DNA from: Lentisphaeria bacterium
GTDB lineage: Bacteria; Verrucomicrobiota; Lentisphaeria; Victivallales; UBA1829
Length of the DNA stretch: 34,814 nt
Direction of reading: 5' to 3'
Assembly: GCA_017455665.1 (NCBI GenBank)
Contig: JAFSZN010000146.1
Coordinates: 1 to 34,814, forward strand
The position numbers were made by a program, and so were the translations under genes. This document shows positions 8,115 through 15,502 of the stretch, in pieces; position 1 is the first letter of the stretch; each line of letters starts with the position of its first letter. The notes beneath the pieces were generated by a model that had not been told where the DNA came from, did not search any database, and was given only the letters and a program-made list of their open reading frames with translations.

Positions 8115-9494
8115 ATGAATAAAATACTTTCCGCCGCCCTGCTCGGGCTGGTCTGCGCCGGGATCGCGTTCGGCGCGGAGGAACAGGCCGCCGAAGCCCT
8201 CGCCGAAGCAGCCGCAGCCGTTGAATCCGTCACAGTCGCGGAGGCCGCCGCGCCCTCGACCGCCGATTATGCGTTGTTCGCGGTCAACAACCTGTGGGTG
8301 ATGACGGGCGGCATGCTGGTCTTCCTGATGCACCTCGGATTCGCGTGCGTGGAGTCCGGCCTCGCCCGCGCGAAAAACTGCAACAACATCCTCTTCAAGA
8401 ACACCATGACCCCGGCGATCGGGTTCCTCTCCTACGCCGTCTGCGGATTCGCGCTGATGTACCCCGGCGTGCACTGGATCTGGAACAACTGGTTCGGGTT
8501 CGCCGGATTCGGGTTGCACCTGCCCGCGGGCGACCCGATCGCGTACCACAACGGTGAGTTCACGTACTGGACGGACTTCTTCTTCCAGGGGATGTTCGCC
8601 GCGACTGCCGCCACGATCGTGTCCGGCGCGGTCGCCGAACGCGTGAAGCTGAGCAGCTACCTGATCTTCACGGCAGTCTACGTGTCGGTCGTGTACCCGG
8701 TCGTCGGCTCCTGGGGCTGGGGCGGCGGCTGGCTCGACGCGCTGCATTTCCATGACTTCGCCGGGTCCACGTTCGTCCACAGCGTCGGCGGCTGGGCCGC
8801 GCTCTCCGGCGTGATCCTGCTCGGACCGCGCATCGGCAAGTACGTCGACGGCAAGGTGATGCCCATCATGGGCCACAACATGCCGCTCGTGACCATCGGC
8901 GTTTTCCTGCTCTGGCTCGGCTGGTTCGGGTTCAACGGCGCGTCCGCCCTGAACGCGGAGCCGCAGAAGGTCAGCCTCGTGCTCGTGAACACCATGATCG
9001 CCGCCAGCGCCGCGGTCGTCTCCAGCATGCTGACGAGCAAGATCATGCTCCACCACCCCGACCTCTCCATGACCATGAACGGCTGCCTCGCCGGGCTCGT
9101 CGGCATCACCGCCGGCGCGGACTGCGTGAGCGTGGGCTCGGCGGTCGTAATCGGCCTTATCGCAGGCGTCATCGTGGTCCCGGCGGTCGTCTTCTTCGAC
9201 CGGCTCCACCTCGACGACCCCGTCGGCGCGCTCTCCGTGCACCTCGTGAACGGTGTCTGGGGCACGCTCGCGGTCGGCATCTTCTCCGTCGTGCCGGAAT
9301 ACACGTTCAAGGTGCAACTCCTCGGCGCGGCGGCCGTCGGACTCGTGTCCTTCGTGTCCTCCTTCGCGATCTTCTTCGCGCTGAAGAAAATCGCCGGCAT
9401 CCGCGTCAGCGAGGAGGAAGAACTCCGCGGCCTCGACCTCTGCGAGCACGGCGGCGAAGCCTATCCCGGATTCCAGTTCTTCGTCAACATGTGA
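8115..9494 (+). CDS. amtB: Ammonium transporter Amt
   Basis: Amt proteins are trimeric inner-membrane channels that conduct ammonium/ammonia. The 459-residue protein has a signal-type N-terminus (1-20, ending AGIAFG), an Ala/Glu-rich periplasmic stretch (21-50) and then about eleven membrane helices. The twin pore histidines are His222 (FVHSVGGWAAL) and His376 (DPVGALSVHLVNGVWG), and CVESGLARAKNC near 78-89 is a family signature. The C-terminal cytoplasmic tail (about 424-459), where PII docks, is present. I start it at ATG 8115 behind AAAGGAATCC; the same frame runs open far upstream through glnK, which is chance. It is co-transcribed with glnK, followed by hairpin repeats and a terminator. 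Confidence 0.96.
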   Translation: MNKILSAALLGLVCAGIAFGAEEQAAEALAEAAAAVESVTVAEAAAPSTADYALFAVNNLWVMTGGMLVFLMHLGFACVESGLARAKNCNNILFKNTMTPAIGFLSYAVCGFALMYPGVHWIWNNWFGFAGFGLHLPAGDPIAYHNGEFTYWTDFFFQGMFAATAATIVSGAVAERVKLSSYLIFTAVYVSVVYPVVGSWGWGGGWLDALHFHDFAGSTFVHSVGGWAALSGVILLGPRIGKYVDGKVMPIMGHNMPLVTIGVFLLWLGWFGFNGASALNAEPQKVSLVLVNTMIAASAAVVSSMLTSKIMLHHPDLSMTMNGCLAGLVGITAGADCVSVGSAVVIGLIAGVIVVPAVVFFDRLHLDDPVGALSVHLVNGVWGTLAVGIFSVVPEYTFKVQLLGAAAVGLVSFVSSFAIFFALKKIAGIRVSEEEELRGLDLCEHGGEAYPGFQFFVNM

Positions 9495-9584
9495 GGAGGG
9501 CAAGCCCTCCACTGTAGTAGTGCCCGGCTACGCTCGGGCACACTGCAAGCAGTGACGAAACAGTGCCCGGCTACGCTCGGGCAC
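9495..9584 (+). repeat. Paired-hairpin dispersed repeat, copy 1 (with an extra second hairpin)
   Basis: Immediately after the amtB stop are three hairpins. The first is GGAGGGC-AA-GCCCTCC (9495-9510). The second is GTGCCCG-GCTACGCT-CGGGCAC (9520-9541), repeated exactly at 9563-9584. Related copies lie at 20683-20724 and, reversed, at 32417-32463. The architecture is REP-like. Confidence 0.8.
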
Positions 9585-9608
9585 GAAAAACAAACAAAAA
9601 CACTCCCT

Positions 9609-9645
9609 GCCCCGGTCCGAACCATACGGTCCGGGGCTTTGCTTT
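9609..9645 (+). terminator. Terminator of glnK-amtB
   Basis: GCCCCGG-T-CCG (9609-9619) pairs with CGG-T-CCGGGGC (9627-9637) with one T-T mismatch, followed by TTTGCTTTT. It also lies behind the convergent permease gene on the minus strand, where a T-rich run follows too, so it may act both ways. Confidence 0.75.
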
Positions 9646-9683
9646 TACGGTGGGATGATGTACCGATCCGGCGGGATCCGGGC

Positions 9684-10727
9684 TTACACGCGGGATTCGA
9701 ACCCGATCCTCGGGTCGGCGATCACGTACAGGATGTCCGACAGCAGGATGCCGGCGAGCGTGAGGAATCCGCTGAACGCGAAGAGCGTCATCATCAGCGG
9801 GATGTCGCGGCTGCTGAGCGCGAGCATGGAAAGCGCGCCCATGCCGGGGATGTTGAAGATGTATTCGATCAGGATGCTGCCGGACACGAGGCCGGGCAGG
9901 ATTCCCGCGAACAGCGTGATCATGATGATCAGGGCGTTGCGGAACGCGTGAACGTAGATGACCTCCTTTTCCGCGAGCCCCTTCGCGCGTGCCGTGCGGA
10001 TGTACTCCTGGCGGATCACGTCGAGCATGCCCGCCCGCGTGAAGCGCGCGATCCCGGCGAACGACGCATAGCTGAGGCAGAAGACCGGCAGGACGTAGTG
10101 CATCGCCGTCACCCACATGATCTTCCACGAGCTCATACCCTGCGTGATGTCGGGCGTGAGCCCCTTCAGCGGGAAGATCGGCGCGAGGCCGCCCACGCAC
10201 AGCGTCGCCTGAAGCAGCAGCGCCACGGAGATCGCCGGCAGGGAGTACAGGAAGAACAGGAACAGCGTCGTGGTCTTGTCGAACACCGTGTCGTGCCGGA
10301 CGGCGGTCTGGATGCCGATGGGGATGGAGAGGATGTACGTGACGAGGATCGCGAAGAGATTGAGCTTGATCGTGATGGGGAGGCGTTCGAGGACCAGCTC
10401 GGTCACGGGCCGTCCCTTGTCGACCGCGACGGACGCCCCCAGGTCACCGTGGCACGCTTCCCAGATCCACAGGCCGAACCCGACGATGATCGGCTTGTCG
10501 AGGTGGAGTTTCTCCTCGATGATCTTGTTGCGCCCGAGGTCGGTCTTGTCGCTCGACATGGTCCCCGCCGCGTTCTTGCCGCCGCCGTCGGCGGAGAGAA
10601 ACGTGCTTTTGGACGGGTCGCCGGGGGCCAGGCGCACGAGCGCGTAGCTCGCCAGCAGGATCACGAAAAGCGTGAAGAAGCCGAGGGCGAGGCGTTTGAC
10701 CAGATATGTCCAGAATTGTCCTTTCAT
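9684..10727 (-). CDS. ABC transporter permease, oligopeptide/dipeptide (OppB/DppB) family
   Basis: This inner-membrane permease belongs to the class that imports peptides, nickel or related solutes with a binding protein, a DppC-type partner and ATPases. The 347 residues have the expected first helix (about 9-31) with ALVRLAPGDP, a periplasmic segment, and five more helices in a BPD_transp_1 domain. The EAA loop that contacts the ATPase reads YIRTARAKGLAEKEVIYVHAFRNAL. NIPGMGALSMLALSSRDIPLMM and the C-terminal ADPRIGF are typical of DppB. The start at 10727 has only a weak AGGA upstream. Unusually, no partner permease, ATPase or binding protein is adjacent: the gene behind it is amtB, convergent, and the gene before it is divergent. 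Substrate cannot be told. Confidence 0.9.
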   Translation of the reverse strand: MKGQFWTYLVKRLALGFFTLFVILLASYALVRLAPGDPSKSTFLSADGGGKNAAGTMSSDKTDLGRNKIIEEKLHLDKPIIVGFGLWIWEACHGDLGASVAVDKGRPVTELVLERLPITIKLNLFAILVTYILSIPIGIQTAVRHDTVFDKTTTLFLFFLYSLPAISVALLLQATLCVGGLAPIFPLKGLTPDITQGMSSWKIMWVTAMHYVLPVFCLSYASFAGIARFTRAGMLDVIRQEYIRTARAKGLAEKEVIYVHAFRNALIIMITLFAGILPGLVSGSILIEYIFNIPGMGALSMLALSSRDIPLMMTLFAFSGFLTLAGILLSDILYVIADPRIGFESRV

Positions 10728-10946
10728 GCGCGGGCGGGCGTCCTAATTTCGATACGATTTGCAGAATCAATAACAAAAAGTTCTCTACAAATTTACCTCG
10801 TTTTTCGCCGATTGCAAATCCGCATCCGAAAAAAACGTGCAAAACATGCACTTTTCCCGTTTCACGCTTGATTTTCGAGTTCCCGCGATGTATTGTTATA
10901 AATCCACTGTTTCAACGGCTCCAACCAGCAAGGTTCATCGTTAACC
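10728..10946. promoter_or_regulatory. Divergent intergenic region with candidate promoters and a short palindrome
   Basis: Between the permease (minus) and the small membrane protein (plus), a plus-strand promoter is suggested by TTGATT (10868-10873), 17 bp, TATTGT (10891-10896). A minus-strand promoter is suggested by TTGCAA (10817-10812), 16 bp, TAAATT (10795-10790). Between them lies GTGCA-N5-TGCAC (10837-10851), which could be an operator. All three are moderate matches. Confidence 0.4.
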
Positions 10947-11321
10947 ATGGTCTTCTTTCTGTTCATTTCCGCGCTTTTCCTGCTCGCGTTCGTGTTCCTG
11001 GACATGTCGCACGAAGTCCTGAAGAAGCAGATCCGCCGCATCAGCGCGAAAAAAACGGACGATCCGCGCCCATACGAACTGGATTATCCGTTTTTCAGGC
11101 TCGGTGCGTCCGCGTCCGGACGCCCCCCGTGGCAACGCTACGGACGCCGGGAAACGCAGGTCGCCGACCGCGACGACTTCATAAAAAAGATCGCGCCGGA
11201 ACACTTCGACAAATTCATCCTTCAGGAACGCATCCTGCGCCTGATGTTCGGCGCGACGTTTTTCGTGCTCGCGCTGGACGTGCTCGCAGTCGCGGTCCAC
11301 ATCATCCGGCACTGGCGCTGA
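10947..11321 (+). CDS. Small two-helix membrane protein of unknown function
   Basis: I do not recognise this 124-residue protein. It begins with a strongly hydrophobic helix (about 2-19, VFFLFISALFLLAFVFL), has a charged cytosolic or periplasmic middle (about 20-95) rich in Arg, Lys and Asp, and ends in a second hydrophobic helix (about 99-118) followed by HIIRHWR. Hydrophobic ends around a charged core fit a small integral membrane protein. The ATG at 10947 is preceded by AAGG at moderate distance. It is alone, convergent with rlmI 15 nt away. Coding is supported by codon use matching the neighbours, but no function can be inferred. Confidence 0.65.
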   Translation: MVFFLFISALFLLAFVFLDMSHEVLKKQIRRISAKKTDDPRPYELDYPFFRLGASASGRPPWQRYGRRETQVADRDDFIKKIAPEHFDKFILQERILRLMFGATFFVLALDVLAVAVHIIRHWR

Positions 11322-11336
11322 GCGCGGGAAATACGC

Positions 11337-12524
11337 TCAGACCGAAGCAACGAGCTGAAGACCTTTGAGGTAGCGCCCCTCCGGGAACGAGGTCAGGACC
11401 GGATGGTCCGGGCCCTGGGACAGCCACCGTACCGTGCGGAGCGGACGATGCGCGTCCGACGCCGCGGAATCCACGATCTTCGCGAAGAGGTCGTCGTCGA
11501 TCGCGCCGGAACACGAGAACGTGAACAGCTGTCCGCCCGGATTGAGAAGTTTTATCGCCAGCAGGTTGATGTCCTTGTAGGCGCGCGCGGCGCGTTCGCG
11601 CTGCGACACGGTCTCCGCGAACTTCGGCGGGTCCAGCACGATCAGGTCGAAGCTCTTCCGCGCATCGCGGCAGCTCCGCAGGAACTGGAACACGTCCGCC
11701 TCCTTCGTCTCGAACGCATCGGCGGAGAACCCGTTCAGCGCCGCGAGTTCGCGCGCACAGGCAAGCGCCGACTCCGAGGAATCAACGTTCAGCACGTGTT
11801 TCGCGCCGCCCTTCAGCGCGGCGAGCCCGAATCCGCCCGTGTACGAGAAACAGTTCAGCACGCTTTCCGCCCCGGCGGCGCACTCCGCCACCAGACGGCG
11901 GTTGTCGCGCTGGTCGAGGTAGAACCCGGTCTTGTGCCCCGCGAGGTAATCGGCGCGGTACCGAATGCCGTTCTCCGTGAACTCCAGCACGTCCGGCAGG
12001 ACTTCCCCTGCGAGGTGCCCGGTCCGCGGCGGCAGACCGTCCTTCGTGCGGCTGTCGACGTCCGAACGCTCGTACACGCCCTTCGCGTAATCCAGCAGCA
12101 GCCTGCCGATCAGTTCGCGGTGACGTTCCATCCCCGCGCCCGTGATCTGGCAGACGGCATATTCGCCGAAGACATCGGCGATCAGTCCGGGCAACCCGTC
12201 CGATTCCGCGCAGACCAGCCGGTACGCGTCCGGCAGACTTCCATAAAAAACAGTCTTTCTCAGCGCGAACGCGGAAGCAAGCCGTTTGCGGAAAAACGCC
12301 TCGTCGACCGCCTCGGATTCCGAGAAATTCCAGAGCTTCACCGGGATGTGCGATTCGGCGGCATACGCCCCGTGCGCGAGAAATTCGCCGCGCGCGCTCC
12401 GCACTTCGACCGTCTCGCCGGATCCGGGATTCCCCGCGACCTCGCGGATCGCGCCGGAAAAGATCCAAGGATGATGCCGCAGGACGGATTTTTCGCGGCC
12501 TTCTTTCAGGATGACGGTATACAT
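11337..12524 (-). CDS. rlmI: 23S rRNA m5C methyltransferase, RlmI-type (PUA plus class I SAM fold)
   Basis: RlmI methylates a cytosine (C1962 in E. coli) of 23S rRNA using S-adenosylmethionine. The 395-residue protein starts with a PUA domain (about 1-75: ILKEGREKSVLRHHPWIFSGAI, GETVEVRSARGEFLAHGAY). Next comes the EEHD-like region with GLPGLIADVFGEYAVCQ, then the Rossmann methyltransferase: SAM motif VLNCFSYTGGFGLAAL near 218-233, motif IV VLDPPKF near 298-304, and FTFSCSG with the catalytic-type cysteine near 341-347. The length matches the family. The start at 12524 follows GAGAGG. Family members with slightly different targets exist (RlmK/L-like), so the target base is inferred. Confidence 0.92.
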   Translation of the reverse strand: MYTVILKEGREKSVLRHHPWIFSGAIREVAGNPGSGETVEVRSARGEFLAHGAYAAESHIPVKLWNFSESEAVDEAFFRKRLASAFALRKTVFYGSLPDAYRLVCAESDGLPGLIADVFGEYAVCQITGAGMERHRELIGRLLLDYAKGVYERSDVDSRTKDGLPPRTGHLAGEVLPDVLEFTENGIRYRADYLAGHKTGFYLDQRDNRRLVAECAAGAESVLNCFSYTGGFGLAALKGGAKHVLNVDSSESALACARELAALNGFSADAFETKEADVFQFLRSCRDARKSFDLIVLDPPKFAETVSQRERAARAYKDINLLAIKLLNPGGQLFTFSCSGAIDDDLFAKIVDSAASDAHRPLRTVRWLSQGPDHPVLTSFPEGRYLKGLQLVASV

Positions 12525-12573
12525 AAGACTGCCTCTCGGAAATTCAATTCAAGTTCAAATCACGAACAAACGG

Positions 12574-12605
12574 AGCAAAAAGAAAGGCGGATCTTTCGAC
12601 CCGCC
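12574..12605 (-). terminator. Intrinsic terminator of fabH
   Basis: Read on the minus strand, GGCGGGTC-GAAA-GATCCGCC (12605-12586) forms an 8-bp stem with one G-T pair and a stable GAAA tetraloop, followed by TTTCTTTTT. It lies 17 nt after the fabH stop and separates fabH from rlmI. Confidence 0.9.
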
Positions 12606-12621
12606 CCCGGGAAAAACACGT

Positions 12622-13611
12622 TCAGTAACGGATCAGCATGGAGCCCCACGCCAGACCGCCGCCGAACGACGTGAACAGCACCAGGTCGCCGCGTTTGATG
12701 CGGCCCGTGCGGCACGCCTCGTCGAGCGCGATGCCGATCGAGGCGGAACTGGTGTTGCCGTAGTAGCGGATATTGCAGAACGCGCGGTCGTCCGTGATGC
12801 CGAGGCGCTTCGCCACGGCGTCAATGATGCGGAGGTTCGCCTGATGCGGGATCACCAGTGCGAGCTGGTCGACCGTCACGCCCGCCCGCGCCAGCACTTC
12901 CTCGCTGGACGACACCATGGCGTTCACGGCGAGCTTGAACGTCTCGCGTCCTTCCATATAGATGAAATGCTGGCGGTTCCAGACCGTTTCGTGGCAGGCA
13001 GGCGCTTTGCTGCCGCCCGCCGGGATCCGCAGGACGTCGGTGTAGCCGCCGTCGGCGTGGAGCGAACTCGCGAGGATGCTGTCCGGGGTGTCCGTGCCGT
13101 CGTTCTGAAGCAGCGCGCATCCGGCGCCGTCGCCGAAGAGGATGCAGGTGTTGCGGTCGGTCCAGTCCACGATCACGGAGAGCTTGTCGGAGCCGCAGAC
13201 CAGCACGTTGCGGTATTTGTTCGGGAAGGAGCGCATGAGGGAGAATCCGACCTCAAGCGAGGAAACGAATCCGGCGCACGCGGCGGAAAGGTCGAAGCAG
13301 AACGCCTGTTTGCACTGGAAATGATGCTGGATCAGCGCGCCGGTGTTCGGGAAGATGTAGTCGGGAGAGATCGTGGCGACCACGATCGCGTCGATGTCGC
13401 GTCCGTCGACGCCCGCCTCCGCCATGGCTTTTTCCGCGGCCTTGATCGCCATCGTGGACGCGGTTTCGTCGGGTCCGGCGATGCGGCGTTCCTCCACGCC
13501 GGTACGTGTGCGGATCCACTCATCGTTGGTGTCGACCAGCTTTTCGATATCGGCGTTGGTCCGTATATGTTCAGGGAGGTACGAGCCAGTCCCCGCGATG
13601 CGAATGCCCAT
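12622..13611 (-). CDS. fabH: 3-oxoacyl-ACP synthase III
   Basis: FabH starts type II fatty acid synthesis by condensing an acyl-CoA, usually acetyl-CoA, with malonyl-ACP. With the start at 13611 the protein has 329 residues, near the family norm. The catalytic triad is complete: Cys112 (DLSAACAGF), His256 (IPHQANLRI) and Asn286 (YYGNTSSAS). The N-terminal GTGSYLPEHIRTNADIEKLVDTNDEWI is diagnostic. The frame remains open to 13776, but I prefer 13611 because AAAGGAT precedes it, the family N-terminus begins there, and a promoter lies inside the extension. It is transcribed alone from a promoter at 13721-13748 and ends at a strong terminator; no other fab gene is next to it. Confidence 0.96.
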   Translation of the reverse strand: MGIRIAGTGSYLPEHIRTNADIEKLVDTNDEWIRTRTGVEERRIAGPDETASTMAIKAAEKAMAEAGVDGRDIDAIVVATISPDYIFPNTGALIQHHFQCKQAFCFDLSAACAGFVSSLEVGFSLMRSFPNKYRNVLVCGSDKLSVIVDWTDRNTCILFGDGAGCALLQNDGTDTPDSILASSLHADGGYTDVLRIPAGGSKAPACHETVWNRQHFIYMEGRETFKLAVNAMVSSSEEVLARAGVTVDQLALVIPHQANLRIIDAVAKRLGITDDRAFCNIRYYGNTSSASIGIALDEACRTGRIKRGDLVLFTSFGGGLAWGSMLIRY

Positions 13612-13720
13612 CTTGTCATCCTTTTGACCGCCGTCCGGCGTAGGGTTGATAACGGTTTCATCCTGCCGCGGCCCGCGTTTTTGCCCCGCGGACGCACGAA
13701 AACAGAGAAGAACATCCCAT

Positions 13721-13748
13721 AATATAACACCCGTTTGCGCTTTGTCAA
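13721..13748 (-). promoter_or_regulatory. Promoter of fabH
   Basis: On the minus strand TTGACA (13748-13743) and TATATT (13726-13721) are 16 bp apart; TATTAT two bases further gives 18 bp. This predicts a leader of roughly 100 nt before the ATG at 13611. Confidence 0.75.
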
Positions 13749-13840
13749 GCAGGTTTTTGCCAGCGCCGCGCAACAAATGAAGATAAAATGCTGTTCCGGC
13801 GAAAAAACCGGCTTTTTTCGCAGTTTTTTAAATTATTCGC

Positions 13841-13869
13841 TTGACAAAATCAAACTCAAATGGTATTTT
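13841..13869 (+). promoter_or_regulatory. Near-consensus sigma70 promoter of the alkaline phosphatase gene
   Basis: TTGACA (13841-13846) and TATTTT (13864-13869) have the ideal 17-bp spacer. The predicted start, near 13876, gives a leader of about 50 nt. Confidence 0.8.
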
Positions 13870-13927
13870 ACATGTAACACATACCCCCACACCTGTTCAC
13901 ACAATCAAGTTTTCAGGAGTTACAACC

Positions 13928-15478
13928 ATGAAACGTTCTTTATTTGCCGCACTTGCGGCGGGCGCTTTCCTCGTGCTGTCCGCCGCGCATGCCTCGGCTC
14001 AGGATGAGGCTGACAACCAGCTCAAGAACCTCAAACCCGCCAAGTACGTCATCCTGTTCATCGGCGACGGCATGTCCCTGCCCCAGCGCATGATGGCGGA
14101 AGAGTTCAGCCGTTCCACCATGGGCAAGGGCCTCACCATCAACTCCATGCCCGTGCAGGGCTACTCCAAGACCAGCTCCCTCAGTAACTTCATCACCGAC
14201 TCCGCCGCTTCCGGAACCGCCATCGCCTGCGGCGAAAAGACCAACAACGGCCGCATCGGCATGGACGCCGAGGGCAAGCGCAAGCTCGAATCCGTCGCGG
14301 AAGTCGCCAAGAAGAAAGGCCGCGCCGTCGGCATCCTCACCAGCATCACGATCAACCACGCCACCCCGGCCTCCTTCTACGCCCACAACGTGAGCCGCGA
14401 CAACTACTATGACATCGGCCTCGACCTCATCAAGTCCGGGTTCGACTATTTCGGCGGCGGCGGCCTCCAGGGCAACCGCGGCGGCGACAACGACATCTAC
14501 AAGCTCGCCGAGAAGGAAGGCTACACCGTCGCCTACAAGGACGAGGTCCGCAAAGTCGACCTGAAGAAAGCCGACAAGCTCTTCGTCCGCGAACACAACG
14601 GCGCCCTCCCGAACGCCATCGACAAGCCCGAGAATGAATGGGGCCTCGCCGAGTACACCAAGCAGTGCATCGACTTCCTCATGACCAAGAACAAACCCTT
14701 CTTCATGATGGTCGAAGGCGGCAACATCGACCACCACGGGCACAGCAACGACGCCGGCTCCAGCCTTCGCGAGACCATGGCGATGGACAGCGCCGTCACC
14801 GTCATCATGGACTTCGCCAAAAAGCATCCGAACGACACGCTCGTCGTCGTCACCGGCGACCACGAGACCGGCGGCCTGACCCTCGGCTTCGCGAACACCC
14901 AGTACGAATCCTCCATCTATCTCCTCGGCAACCAGAAGTGCTCCAGCGACGAGTTCAAGAACAAAGTCAACCGGTTCGCCGACGGCATCCTCGGCCCCAG
15001 ACGTTTCGGCCCTCCCGGAAGAAACAACGACCAGGACAACCAGGAGAACAAGGAAGAGAAGACCATTAAATTCGACGACATCAAGCCGCTCATCACCGAG
15101 AATTTCGGCCTGATCTTCGACCAGGGCGAGGCGCCCGCGAACGAAAACAAGGTCAGCCTCCGCTCCGCCGACGCCAACGCCCGCAGAAAACTCACGCTCG
15201 TCCTCTCCAAGTCCGAACAGGACCGCATTGAAGAAGCGTTCAACAGACAGTTCCCGAACGGCAAGCGCGCCGGTTTCGGCGGCGGCGACGCCGTGGCGAA
15301 CACCGTGGTCGCGATCTTCGACAACAAGTGCTCCGTCGGCTGGACCAGCGGCGCCCACACCGCCCTCCCCGTCGACACCAGCTCCTACGGCGTGAACTCC
15401 AACATCTTCGGCGGCATGTACGAGAACTCCGACATCGCCAAGAAGCTCAAAGCGGTCATCTCCGTCCCCGTGAAATGA
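13928..15478 (+). CDS. Alkaline phosphatase, secreted (PhoA-type superfamily)
   Basis: This periplasmic metalloenzyme is expected to hydrolyse phosphate monoesters with two zinc ions and one magnesium ion. The 516-residue precursor has a signal peptide (about 1-24, MKRSLFAALAAGAFLVLSAAHASA). Metal and catalytic motifs follow in family order: LFIGDGMSLPQ near 43, the nucleophile Ser92 in DSAASGTAIACGEKT, ITINHATPASFYAHN near 140, VEGGNIDHHGHSND near 270, VVTGDHETGGL near 310, and GWTSGAHTALPVDTSSYG near 480. An Asn/Asp/Glu-rich insert (about 355-385) lies before the last third. The ATG at 13928 follows AGGAG. It is followed after 24 nt by a YibE/F gene. The promoter is near consensus, so expression may not depend only on phosphate stress. 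Confidence 0.95.
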   Translation: MKRSLFAALAAGAFLVLSAAHASAQDEADNQLKNLKPAKYVILFIGDGMSLPQRMMAEEFSRSTMGKGLTINSMPVQGYSKTSSLSNFITDSAASGTAIACGEKTNNGRIGMDAEGKRKLESVAEVAKKKGRAVGILTSITINHATPASFYAHNVSRDNYYDIGLDLIKSGFDYFGGGGLQGNRGGDNDIYKLAEKEGYTVAYKDEVRKVDLKKADKLFVREHNGALPNAIDKPENEWGLAEYTKQCIDFLMTKNKPFFMMVEGGNIDHHGHSNDAGSSLRETMAMDSAVTVIMDFAKKHPNDTLVVVTGDHETGGLTLGFANTQYESSIYLLGNQKCSSDEFKNKVNRFADGILGPRRFGPPGRNNDQDNQENKEEKTIKFDDIKPLITENFGLIFDQGEAPANENKVSLRSADANARRKLTLVLSKSEQDRIEEAFNRQFPNGKRAGFGGGDAVANTVVAIFDNKCSVGWTSGAHTALPVDTSSYGVNSNIFGGMYENSDIAKKLKAVISVPVK

Positions 15479-15502
15479 TCTGATCGCAACACTCCATTTT
15501 CC

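Larger units (their letters stand above)
13612..13927. other. Divergent control region between fabH and the alkaline phosphatase gene
   Basis: This 316-base gap holds no gene. It contains the fabH promoter on the minus strand (13721-13748), a fabH leader of about 100 nt, the phosphatase promoter (13841-13869) and its leader with AGGAG at 13915-13919. I see no further strong structure in it. Confidence 0.7.

Noticed and set aside
8094..9512. A 472-codon minus-strand frame opposite amtB
   Set aside because: It runs antisense through amtB, whose pore histidines and helices are intact; the frame is His/Glu/Asp/Arg-rich without pattern.
9552..10871. A 439-codon plus-strand frame opposite the DppB-type permease
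   Set aside because: It is a charged Arg/Glu/Asp/His-rich shadow, and it starts inside the hairpin repeat and crosses the terminator.
13612..13776. A 55-codon N-terminal extension of fabH
   Set aside because: It would contain the fabH promoter, has no ribosome site, and the FabH family N-terminus begins exactly at 13611.
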